A stretch of DNA of 10,107 bases, from NCBI GenBank assembly GCA_016291725.1, contig JAEEYJ010000053.1, positions 1-10,107 on the forward strand, given 5' to 3'. Shown one piece after another: positions 1-6,403 of this stretch; positions within the stretch are counted from its first letter, which is position 1; every line of letters begins with the position of its first letter. The stretch comes from Solobacterium sp. Its GTDB lineage: Bacteria; Bacillota_I; Bacilli_A; Erysipelotrichales; Erysipelotrichaceae. The notes beneath the pieces were generated by a model, which saw nothing but the letters and a program-made list of their open reading frames with translations, made no database searches and was not told the DNA's origin. A program made the translations under genes and the position numbers.

Positions 1-706
1 CAGGAAGATCCGCAATCCTGTGGACAGTGAACATGAGGATGAATACTTTGCGCATGCCGGAATCCTGCTGGCAGAGCGTGTGCGCTATGTCCGGAAACAG
101 TACTTCATTCTGCGCATCCGGCCGGATTCGGTCATGACCCGGGAGCCCGGACCGAGGAATTTCCATGGTTATCTGATGAACTATTACTACATGAACCGGT
201 TTGCGGCAGAACACAATATCCATACAGAAGCCAGCAAGACAAATATCTCCCGGATGTATGAACTGGCGCGGACCTACTATGACCGGCTGAACGGCAGATA
301 TGATCTTCGGGCATACTGCAGCCGGAGAAAGACAGACCTGGTGGTCTATGAGAGCTTTGTGTCCCACCTGGATACCGGCTACCGGAAGAACTACATCGAG
401 CCGGAAACCCTGGCATTGATGGAGCGCTGCCGTGAAGTGTACATCTACGGCGCAGGCATTGTAGCGAAGCGCTTCGCTGCAGCCTTGCTGGAGAACGGCA
501 GTATTGTCCTGGGCGGTTTCATTGTGTCTTCAAAGGAAGGAAATCCCGCGGTCCTCTTCGGCAGACCGGTCATGGCAGTGAATGAAGCACAGCCGGCTGA
601 AGGAGCCTTGGTGGTCGCGGCAGTCTCCCGGAAACTGTATCCGGAGATCCGGGAGATGCTGGAAAAGACAGGCTGGAACTGGGTTTACTACAGAAAGCTG
701 GACTGA
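1..706 (+). CDS. Family 2 glycosyltransferase, C-terminal part, with Rossmann-like tail (5' partial)
   Basis: The reading frame is open to the window edge (first full codon at base 2), so 234 C-terminal residues are visible and the true start lies upstream. The GTG at 20 is an internal codon. The first part fits the end of a GT2 (GT-A fold) glycosyltransferase: an acidic HEDEYF motif at visible residues 11-16, where the family has its catalytic ED/base motif, followed by a 'RVRYV..QYFILRIRPDSVM' type segment matching the usual 'Y-R-x-R-x-x-S-I/V-M' end of the domain. From about residue 147 a second domain begins with VYIYGAG, a Gly-rich beta-alpha turn. It continues as an alternating strand/helix region with FGRPV and a VVAAVS strand, like the small nucleotide- or sugar-binding Rossmann modules found in glycan loci. 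The enzyme would transfer a sugar from a nucleotide sugar to a surface glycan at the cytoplasmic face of the membrane; donor and acceptor are unknown. Its stop lies one base before the next start. Confidence 0.8.
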   Translation, partial: RKIRNPVDSEHEDEYFAHAGILLAERVRYVRKQYFILRIRPDSVMTREPGPRNFHGYLMNYYYMNRFAAEHNIHTEASKTNISRMYELARTYYDRLNGRYDLRAYCSRRKTDLVVYESFVSHLDTGYRKNYIEPETLALMERCREVYIYGAGIVAKRFAAALLENGSIVLGGFIVSSKEGNPAVLFGRPVMAVNEAQPAEGALVVAAVSRKLYPEIREMLEKTGWNWVYYRKLD

Positions 707-707
707 C

Positions 708-3230
708 ATGGCAGAACATGCAGAACACACACGGCTGACAGAGCCGGAATATGTCCTGGCGCACTTCAACGAGCATTTCCAGGCTTATTGCGGCAAGCGG
801 ATTCTCCTTCATGGTACCCGGGAGTACGCAGCACAGATCATTGCACGCTTTGATCCGGCGTACTGCTTTCTTGGTGCAATGACGCTGGAAGCGTACAATG
901 AGGCAGAATTCTGCGGAAAGCCGATCGTGGTCAAGGAAGACCTGGTCCGGCTGAAACCGGATCTGATCATCCTGACGGAGCGGGTGAAGTACGCAGACGC
1001 AGCCTACCGGGACATTGAACAGATCTGCAGCACAGTGGGTATCCGGGTGATGAATATGTACGGTCTCGATGAAAGGGAACTGCGGGAGTCATACGGCAGA
1101 CGGATGTTCCTTTCCTGGAATGATATCCGTAAGACCCTGCAGGATGCGGACGTTGTGTGCTTTGAACTGGTGGACACGTTCTTCCGGCAGGAAGGCGGTC
1201 ATCTGAAGGAAGCAGATCCCTGGATGCTGCATCTGTACCGAAAAGCGGATGCCTGCGGAAAAACAGTGCTGTTCAGTCTGCGGAAGTCCTTTGATCAGAC
1301 GGAACAGGTGGAAGCCCTCGTACGTGCGGGCATGTACAGCAGGGACACTGTCCAGGAACATGTGATTGAACGGAAGGGAGAGGATCTCTCCTTCCGCAGG
1401 TTGGTGGAAACATATCCCGGGAAGAAGATCATTTACTTCGGTACCGGGCTGGTCAATGAGTATATTCTGCCGCGCTGCTACGGGATCGAGGCCTTCTACA
1501 GCGGTCCGGAGCGCAGCAGCTACCATGCCTGGTACCATACACTGCTGGAACAGGCGCCGATCGTGGAAGAGCCGCAGGAGAACCGTCTGAACGGCCTCAA
1601 ACGGATGATCGAAGATCATGACATTATCTCGTTTGACATCTTTGATACACTCCTGATGCGCAGGACACTGGTTCCGTCCGATGTCTTTGTTCTGATGAAG
1701 AGCGAACAGGCAGAGGACACTGCTCTGATTGATGAACGGCGGGAAATCGAGCACACAGACTATCATCTAACGCTGGATGAAATATATGGTGAACTGAAGC
1801 GCAGGCATCCTGATGCAGAGGCCCGTATTGATGATCTGAAGGAGCGGGAGCTCCGTACGGAGCGCAGGGTCATCCGGAAACGGAGACCGGTGGCGGAATT
1901 GCTGGTATACGCAGCGGAAGCAGGAAAAACCGTCATCCTGGTATCGGATATGTATCTGACGGAAAAGCAGCTGAGGGACATTCTGAATGACACCGGCATC
2001 ATAGGATATGAGCGGATTTTCGTCTCGTGCGCATACCGGAAACTGAAGACGGAAGGTCTGTTCCTTGACGTACAGAAAGCGTATCCCGGCAGACGGATCC
2101 TGCACATCGGCGACAATGAGCAGGCAGATATTCTTCCTGCCCGGCAAGCCGGTCTGGACGCTTTCGCACTTCCCTCCTGCCTGTCCCTGGCAGCCGCCTG
2201 CGGCTATGATGACGCTGTGCTGTCCGCGGAACCGGAGGACAGGAATATGCTTGGCCTGGTGATCAGTACAGCGTTTGAAGATCCGTTCCGCCCTCTGGAA
2301 TTCCATCGGCTGCCGGATGCAGAGCGTCTGAAGCGCTTCGGTGTCATGGCCTGTGCACCGGTGCTCATCGGTTATCTCGGCTTTCTGGTCCGGCAGATCC
2401 ACCGTATTCAGGCGGACAAAGTACTGCTTACCGCAAGGGACGGATATATCCTGCAGCAACTGTACGCAAAGCTGCGGGAGAAAGACAGGACCCTCCCGCC
2501 TGCGGAGTACTTCTATATGAGCAGGCATGCGGCTTTCCTGTGCTGCTGTGATGATGTAGCGCAGGCAGACCGGGTTCTTTCCTGGAGCACCCAGACACCG
2601 GAAGAAATCCTGCGGAATGTCTACGAGGTACAGCCTGAATACCCGTATGATGGGCAGCAGAGCGTCAGGGACTACATTCTGTCCCACAGAGACCGGATCA
2701 AGGAACAGGCAGAACAAAGCCGGCAGAACTGCAGCAGATATCTGAAAGAGTGCGGCGCAGCGTCTGCCCTCCGGCCGGTACTGACCGATTTCGTATCCAT
2801 GGGCTCTTCCCAGTATTTCCTGGAACAATTCTCCGGGATCCGTTTCAGCGGGATATACACCGGTAAACCGAAGTACGCAGCGCCGCTGGATACAGATATT
2901 ACCTACTATATTGACGATGCAGAGGGAGATTTCTTCCGGCTGAGATACATGGAGATGGAGTACATGATGACCTCTCCGGAGCCTTCCGTAGACGGATTCA
3001 ATGAAGAAGGGCATCCCGTTTTCGCGCAGGAAACGCGGAGCAGGGAAGACAGGGAAAGAATCAGTGTACTTCAGACGATTGTGAAAAAGACAGTACTGGA
3101 ATACCTGGATCTGTTCTATAATGGTGAGGCTGTCAGTCCGCGGACTGTCAGTATTGTCTATGGTACAGAGGATCATGCCGGGATCCTGCAGGAGCGCGGC
3201 ATCGATGACTGGACCAAGCAGAAAATGTAG
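708..3230 (+). CDS. Multidomain HAD-superfamily protein (COG5610-like) with a degenerate HAD repeat
   Basis: This 840-residue protein belongs to a polysaccharide locus. The ATG at 708 is chosen because it follows the previous stop by one base. No good Shine-Dalgarno is seen, so translation is probably coupled. Domains in order: a Rossmann-like module (about 29-120, KRILLHGT); a HAD-like unit (about 148-260) with FELVDT at 152-157 and IYFGTG at 242-247, lacking catalytic residues; and a complete HAD domain (about 305-485). In the complete domain, DIFDT at 310-314 supplies nucleophile Asp310 and acid/base Asp313, SDMYL at 413-417 is motif II, Lys445 or Lys447 is motif III, and GDNEQAD at 468-474 is motif IV. 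The C-terminal region (about 545-800) has ARDG (576-579), SRHAAF (from 605), a D-F-x-S-M-G-S-S stretch (from Asp694) and TSPEPS (755-760). This region is typical of COG5610 relatives and has no function known to me. The likely activity is a Mg-dependent phosphatase or phosphotransferase on a glycan precursor; the substrate is unknown. The adjacent cytidylyltransferase suggests a phosphorylated alcohol or sugar. Confidence 0.85.
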   Translation: MAEHAEHTRLTEPEYVLAHFNEHFQAYCGKRILLHGTREYAAQIIARFDPAYCFLGAMTLEAYNEAEFCGKPIVVKEDLVRLKPDLIILTERVKYADAAYRDIEQICSTVGIRVMNMYGLDERELRESYGRRMFLSWNDIRKTLQDADVVCFELVDTFFRQEGGHLKEADPWMLHLYRKADACGKTVLFSLRKSFDQTEQVEALVRAGMYSRDTVQEHVIERKGEDLSFRRLVETYPGKKIIYFGTGLVNEYILPRCYGIEAFYSGPERSSYHAWYHTLLEQAPIVEEPQENRLNGLKRMIEDHDIISFDIFDTLLMRRTLVPSDVFVLMKSEQAEDTALIDERREIEHTDYHLTLDEIYGELKRRHPDAEARIDDLKERELRTERRVIRKRRPVAELLVYAAEAGKTVILVSDMYLTEKQLRDILNDTGIIGYERIFVSCAYRKLKTEGLFLDVQKAYPGRRILHIGDNEQADILPARQAGLDAFALPSCLSLAAACGYDDAVLSAEPEDRNMLGLVISTAFEDPFRPLEFHRLPDAERLKRFGVMACAPVLIGYLGFLVRQIHRIQADKVLLTARDGYILQQLYAKLREKDRTLPPAEYFYMSRHAAFLCCCDDVAQADRVLSWSTQTPEEILRNVYEVQPEYPYDGQQSVRDYILSHRDRIKEQAEQSRQNCSRYLKECGAASALRPVLTDFVSMGSSQYFLEQFSGIRFSGIYTGKPKYAAPLDTDITYYIDDAEGDFFRLRYMEMEYMMTSPEPSVDGFNEEGHPVFAQETRSREDRERISVLQTIVKKTVLEYLDLFYNGEAVSPRTVSIVYGTEDHAGILQERGIDDWTKQKM

Positions 3231-3231
3231 C

Positions 3232-3236
3232 AGGAG
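3232..3236 (+). promoter_or_regulatory. Ribosome binding site fixing the cytidylyltransferase start
   Basis: AGGAG ends 8 bases before the ATG at 3245. It lies in the 14-base gap after the HAD stop codon. The in-frame GTG at 3236 overlaps this site and so cannot be the start. Confidence 0.75.
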
Positions 3237-3244
3237 TGTATGGC

Positions 3245-3718
3245 ATGGAACATTACCGGGTAGGATTGTTGATGGGCGTATTCGATCTGTTTCATACAGG
3301 TCATCTGAAACTGATCAGAAATGCAGGAGAGCACTGTGAATACCTGCGGGTAGCCATCCTTTCCGATGAACTGGTGATGAAGTTCAAGCATCATTATCCG
3401 GTCATTCCTGAAGAGGAGAGGAAAGCTGTACTGGAAGCGGTCAAAGGAGTCGATGAAGTAGTCATCATTGAGGACAACCCTTCCCGGATCATGGAATGGC
3501 ACAGACGGCCTTTCGACTGTTTCTTCTCCGGCAACGACTACGAAAACAACGACTACTGGAAATGGGAAAAGGAAGAGCTCAGAAAGCTCGGCGCGGATCT
3601 TCTCTTCTTTCCCTACACAGAAGAACAAAGCACGACAAAAATCATTCAGAGGATTCAATCCGGGTCTTATCTGGAAAACGGTAATCCGAGGAATGATCAC
3701 ATTACGGAGGAAAAATGA
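3245..3718 (+). CDS. TagD-like cytidylyltransferase (glycerol-3-phosphate type nucleotidyltransferase)
   Basis: This 157-residue cytoplasmic enzyme of the nucleotidyltransferase alpha/beta phosphodiesterase superfamily has the signature [10 protein letters not shown] at 11-20, whose HTGH binds the CTP phosphates. It also has a family-typical 'R-K-x-V-L-E-x-V-K-x-V-D-E-V' helix (59-72) and a C-terminal STTKI (129-133). The likely reaction is CTP plus an alcohol phosphate giving a CDP-alcohol plus pyrophosphate, as in TagD, which makes CDP-glycerol for teichoic acid. Compared with B. subtilis TagD (about 129 residues) it is longer, with an inserted Asn/Asp/Tyr/Trp-rich segment (about 97-107) and a polar tail of about 20 residues. 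The TagD RTEGISTT signature reads YTEEQSTT here, a form I associate with capsule-locus relatives. Glycerol 3-phosphate is therefore only the most likely substrate; ribitol phosphate, glycerol 2-phosphate or an amino-alcohol phosphate are alternatives. It sits between the HAD gene (14-base gap) and the decarboxylase gene (ATGA overlap at 3715-3718), clearly one operon. Confidence 0.85.
   Translation: MEHYRVGLLMGVFDLFHTGHLKLIRNAGEHCEYLRVAILSDELVMKFKHHYPVIPEEERKAVLEAVKGVDEVVIIEDNPSRIMEWHRRPFDCFFSGNDYENNDYWKWEKEELRKLGADLLFFPYTEEQSTTKIIQRIQSGSYLENGNPRNDHITEEK
3706..3710 (+). promoter_or_regulatory. Ribosome binding site of the UDP-glucuronate decarboxylase gene
   Basis: GGAGG, inside the last codons of the cytidylyltransferase gene, precedes the ATG at 3715 by 4 bases. 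The spacing is short, but the site is strong and the ATGA overlap also favours re-initiation. Confidence 0.7.
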
Positions 3719-4647
3719 AAAGCATACTTGTAACAGGCGGCTCGGGATTCATTGGATCCCATCTATGCAGAAGACTTCTGGCAGAAGGCAATACCGTATA
3801 CTGCCTGGATAATCTGTACTCAGGCTCCAGGCGCAATATTGAGGACCTGATCGGGACCGAAGGGTTTACTTTTATAGAGGGCGATGTTACAGAGCCTTAT
3901 GACTTTGATGTTGACCAGATCTACAACCTTGCCTGTCCGGCCAGCCCTGTGCATTACCAGAAGGATCCGGTGAAGACCGCAAAGACGTGTGTACTCGGGG
4001 CAATCAATGCCCTGGAATGCGCAGAAAAGCACCATGCAAGGGTGCTTCAGACCAGCACCAGTGAAATCTACGGCAATCCGTTGGTCCACCCCCAGACGGA
4101 GGACTACTGGGGAAATGTCAATCCGATCGGACTGCGTTCCTGCTATGATGAAGGGAAGCGGATGGGTGAAACACTGTTTCTGGACTATCATATGCAGTAC
4201 GGTACGGATATCCGCATTGTCCGGATCTTCAATACCTACGGACCGTGTATGGCAGAGAATGACGGCAGGGTCGTATCCAACTTCGTCGTTGCAGCCCTGA
4301 AGAACGAGCCGATTACGATCTACGGCGATGGGTCGCAGACAAGATCGTTCTGCTATGTGGATGATACCGTGGATGCTCTGGTCCGGATGATGAACCAGGA
4401 TGATTTCATCGGTCCTGTGAACATCGGCAATCCGGATGAACGTACAATCCAGGAGATTGCGGACCTGGTGCTGGAAATCTCCGGCTCCGGCTCGTTGATC
4501 ATCCATGAGTGCCTTCCTGTAGATGACCCGGTGCGCAGGAAGCCGGATATATCACTGGCAAAGGAAAAACTGCACTGGGCACCGATGATTCCGCTGGAGG
4601 AAGGCCTGAAGCGTACCATTGCCTGGTTCCGCAGCACAATGGAATAA
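3715..4647 (+). CDS. UDP-glucuronate decarboxylase (UDP-xylose synthase) homologue
   Basis: This is a 310-residue extended short-chain dehydrogenase/reductase. The N-terminus has the NAD-binding GGSGFIG (8-14), with Asp32 placed to hold the adenosine ribose. The segment NLACPASP (71-78) followed by V-H-Y-Q and D-P-V-K-T, then TSTSEIYG (113-120), a 'YWGNVNPIG' segment, and SCYDEGKR with Tyr144 and Lys148 as the YxxxK pair are the hallmarks of UDP-glucuronate decarboxylase rather than of GalE or RmlB. IFNTYGP and a QTRSF(C)YVDD segment complete the sugar-nucleotide pocket. The expected reaction is NAD-dependent oxidation at C4 of UDP-glucuronate, loss of CO2 and re-reduction to UDP-xylose, in the cytoplasm as a dimer. 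It is full length for the soluble bacterial form, with no membrane anchor. UDP-glucose dehydrogenase, needed to make the substrate, is not in the window. The 4-base overlap with the cytidylyltransferase gene puts it last in the glycan operon. A related 4-epimerase or pentose synthase activity cannot be excluded. Confidence 0.88.
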   Translation: MKSILVTGGSGFIGSHLCRRLLAEGNTVYCLDNLYSGSRRNIEDLIGTEGFTFIEGDVTEPYDFDVDQIYNLACPASPVHYQKDPVKTAKTCVLGAINALECAEKHHARVLQTSTSEIYGNPLVHPQTEDYWGNVNPIGLRSCYDEGKRMGETLFLDYHMQYGTDIRIVRIFNTYGPCMAENDGRVVSNFVVAALKNEPITIYGDGSQTRSFCYVDDTVDALVRMMNQDDFIGPVNIGNPDERTIQEIADLVLEISGSGSLIIHECLPVDDPVRRKPDISLAKEKLHWAPMIPLEEGLKRTIAWFRSTME

Positions 4648-4670
4648 AAAACGGTGCTGCAGAGCACCGT
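4645..4670 (-). terminator. Intrinsic terminator of the GDPD-lysophospholipase operon
   Basis: Read on the minus strand, the hairpin has a perfect 8-bp stem ACGGTGCT/AGCACCGT with loop CTGC (4651-4670), followed by a T run formed by the A's at 4646-4650. It starts one base after the hydrolase stop codon. Read on the plus strand, the hairpin is followed by ATTACAGATG and not a T run, so it should act well in one direction only. The T run abuts, and at 4646-4647 overlaps, the TAA stop of the convergent decarboxylase gene. Confidence 0.85.
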
Positions 4671-4671
4671 A

Positions 4672-5625
4672 TTACAGATGTTTCTTCAGATACTGGAAGA
4701 TCAGGGAATACCACAGTTCCCTGTTCTTTTCGTCTGCGTTGTACAGCTCATGCCTGGCATCCTTGATGACGTGCATGGAACCGGTTTCCACCTTGCCCAC
4801 AAACGCATCCGCACCGCTGTTGTCCACCGTCGTATCCAGCCCGGCTTTCAGAACATACACCGGAACGATGATCTTACGGGTATTCCTGTGGATGGAGCGC
4901 AGAGCCCGTATCGCTGCCCGCAGCCAGCCGTTGGTGCCGGCCCAGGTCTGGTAGTCCCGGTCACTGCAGCGCAGGGCGAACTGATAGTCATACCGTTCCT
5001 TGTCCAGCGCGTTGCTGTGCTCAAAGTCGGGAACACCGTCAAACAGGGTATGGCCGGGCAGTGGATTCAGATCCTGCTTTGCCACTTTGGATACCACAGC
5101 GGCTGCCTTGACCGCAGGGGCAGGTGTCTTGCCGAAGTCAATGGCCAGCATCGGGGAGGAAAGAATACCAACGTCGTAGTCCTTCGGATGCTTCTCCAGA
5201 TACAGAGCGGATACAGCACCGCCCATACTGTGGCCGAGCAGTACATGCTTGAGATGCCGGGTCATCGGGAAGACGATCTTCTTCGTAAACAGATGCAGAT
5301 CGCTGACATAATCATTGAACGAATGCACATATACAAGATCCTTCGGCTCCGCAAAGCGCTGGGACTTTCCATGCCCCCGCTGCTCCATGAAGAAAACGGA
5401 ATAGCCCTCTTTGTAAAGCCGCCAGAGAACTTCATGGTATTTCCCGAAAAATTCACAGAACCCATGCACAACCGTGATGGCAGCCTTTGCGTCAGGACGG
5501 ATAGCGTAGTAGTAGCGAAGCCGCGCACCGTCCTTGGCTGTCAGGTTTCCTGCCGTCACGTGATCATTGAGCCAGGGAAGGATTTCCCGGTCCAGCAGAT
5601 CCTGATAGTGTTCAGTCTCACTCAT
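4672..5625 (-). CDS. Alpha/beta hydrolase, lysophospholipase L2 / monoacylglycerol lipase type
   Basis: This 317-residue serine hydrolase has the order of the PldB/MGL (hydrolase_4) family. VHGFCE (53-58) gives the oxyanion region, MEQRGHGKS (80-88) is the family-typical strand/turn, and GHSMGG (131-136) holds nucleophile Ser133. The 'LKAGLDTTVDN' segment supplies the likely acid Asp264 (Asp268 is less likely), and KDARHELY supplies His292. A lid-like region with many charged residues lies at about 160-240. No signal peptide or membrane segment is seen, so it is cytoplasmic or membrane-peripheral. The likely substrates are lysophospholipids or monoacylglycerols, releasing a fatty acid and a glycerophosphodiester or glycerol; the family is broad and the exact substrate is not certain. 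The start at 5625 overlaps the end of the phosphodiesterase gene by 8 bases (ATGAGTGA), which implies co-translation. There is no promoter of its own, and a strong terminator follows the stop. Confidence 0.85.
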   Translation of the reverse strand: MSETEHYQDLLDREILPWLNDHVTAGNLTAKDGARLRYYYAIRPDAKAAITVVHGFCEFFGKYHEVLWRLYKEGYSVFFMEQRGHGKSQRFAEPKDLVYVHSFNDYVSDLHLFTKKIVFPMTRHLKHVLLGHSMGGAVSALYLEKHPKDYDVGILSSPMLAIDFGKTPAPAVKAAAVVSKVAKQDLNPLPGHTLFDGVPDFEHSNALDKERYDYQFALRCSDRDYQTWAGTNGWLRAAIRALRSIHRNTRKIIVPVYVLKAGLDTTVDNSGADAFVGKVETGSMHVIKDARHELYNADEKNRELWYSLIFQYLKKHL

Positions 5626-6352
5626 AGTCTTCTACAATCTTCCTTGTGGTGTCCGGACGGTTGGTGATGATGGAAGTAACACCGGTGCGGACACAGGCTT
5701 CGATTTCATCCTTGTCGTCCACGGTCCAGACATTGATCTTCAGTCCCTGTTCCAGACAGTCCTTCATCACATCCGGGTACTGGATATTGGGGATCCAGGG
5801 ATTGACCGCGTCCATGCCGTACTTCTTTGCGTACTGTGGAATGCCGATGATGCCGTCCATATACAGGAAGCCGACTTCGGCATCCGGTTTCAGCTCCTTG
5901 AGCCGTACACAGGTATAGTGGTTGAAGGAAGAATAGTTGACCCGGTCTTCCATATCTTTCTCCTTGACCAGCGCGAGGATCTTCTCTTCCAGGCGCTCAT
6001 AGAAGACGACTCCGGTCTTCAGTTCGATGTCGATGGTCAGATCTGTCGGCTTCAGCAGATCGAGGACTTCCTCCATGGTCGGGATGTCCGCATGTTCATA
6101 TTCGGGATGGGTACGGTTGTAGTTGAACCTGCGCAGCTCCGCCAGGGTCATGTCCTTGACCCAGCCTTTGCCGTCGCTGGTCCGGTCGATCCACTCGTCG
6201 TGAATGACAACGATGTGTCCGTCCTTGGTCAGCTGGATGTCCAGCTCTACACCGTCGGCCTTCTGCTCAACGGCTTTCTGAAAAGCGAAGAGTGTATTCT
6301 CCGGTGCGTACGCACTGGCACCGCGGTGCCCCCAGATGAGCGGTTTCTTCAT
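5618..6352 (-). CDS. Glycerophosphodiester phosphodiesterase (GDPD family, UgpQ-like)
   Basis: This 244-residue enzyme is the usual size for a cytoplasmic single-domain GDPD. The metal and catalytic set is complete: WGHRGASAYAPENT with His9, Arg10 and Glu18; GVELDIQ with Glu36 and Asp38; IHDE with His51; IELK with Glu110; and INVWTVDD near 207-213, the conserved C-terminal Trp strand. It hydrolyses glycerophosphodiesters (for example glycerophosphocholine, -ethanolamine or -glycerol) to sn-glycerol 3-phosphate and an alcohol, with a divalent metal. There is no signal peptide, so it should act on imported or internally produced diesters and not on wall teichoic acid as secreted GlpQ does. The ATG at 6352 is preferred (AGGAG 10 bases upstream). 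A TTG at 6358, two codons earlier, has 4-base spacing and is the alternative start. It is the first gene of a two-gene operon with the overlapping lipase-type hydrolase, behind a perfect TATAAT promoter. Confidence 0.9.
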   Translation of the reverse strand: MKKPLIWGHRGASAYAPENTLFAFQKAVEQKADGVELDIQLTKDGHIVVIHDEWIDRTSDGKGWVKDMTLAELRRFNYNRTHPEYEHADIPTMEEVLDLLKPTDLTIDIELKTGVVFYERLEEKILALVKEKDMEDRVNYSSFNHYTCVRLKELKPDAEVGFLYMDGIIGIPQYAKKYGMDAVNPWIPNIQYPDVMKDCLEQGLKINVWTVDDKDEIEACVRTGVTSIITNRPDTTRKIVEDYE

Positions 6353-6362
6353 AGTCAATCAT

Positions 6363-6367
6363 CTCCT
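6363..6367 (-). promoter_or_regulatory. Ribosome binding site of the GDPD gene
   Basis: AGGAG on the minus strand. It is 10 bases from the ATG at 6352 and 4 bases from the TTG at 6358. An ATG immediately downstream of it (6362-6360) is in another frame and is not used by this protein. Confidence 0.7.
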
Positions 6368-6373
6368 GCATTC

Positions 6374-6403
6374 ATTATAACTGCTTTCACAGCAGACCGT
6401 CAT
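6374..6403 (-). promoter_or_regulatory. Sigma-A-type promoter of the GDPD-lysophospholipase operon
   Basis: Minus-strand TATAAT (plus positions 6374-6379) is a perfect -10 box. ATGACG at 6398-6403 matches four of six positions of TTGACA with an 18-base spacer. The expected start of transcription is near 6367, almost on the ribosome binding site. Confidence 0.7.

Noticed and set aside
20..22. GTG as the start of the first gene
   Set aside because: The frame is open further upstream to the edge and the residues on both sides belong to one glycosyltransferase domain, so this is an internal Val codon.
582..707. Possible 42-residue N-terminal extension of the HAD protein
   Set aside because: It would overlap the glycosyltransferase tail, its Trp/Arg-rich translation looks non-coding, and the ATG at 708 directly after the previous stop is the natural start.
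3130..3152. A perfect 14-bp palindrome CAGTCCGCGGACTG (3134-3147) flanked by CTGTCAGT direct repeats
   Set aside because: It lies inside the HAD coding region, encodes ordinary residues, would leave only a 5-bp stem with a 4-base loop as RNA, and has no T run. It is probably chance.
1767..3176. A 469-codon open frame on the minus strand inside the HAD gene
   Set aside because: It lies fully antisense to a gene with clear domain motifs in the plus frame, has no start context, and its translation resembles no family (many Arg, Cys and His). It reflects codon bias leaving the opposite frame open.
4654..5667. A 337-codon plus-strand frame antisense to the lysophospholipase gene
   Set aside because: The minus strand has an intact GHSMGG hydrolase with terminator and operon context. 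The plus frame starts inside the terminator hairpin without a ribosome binding site and shows no domain.
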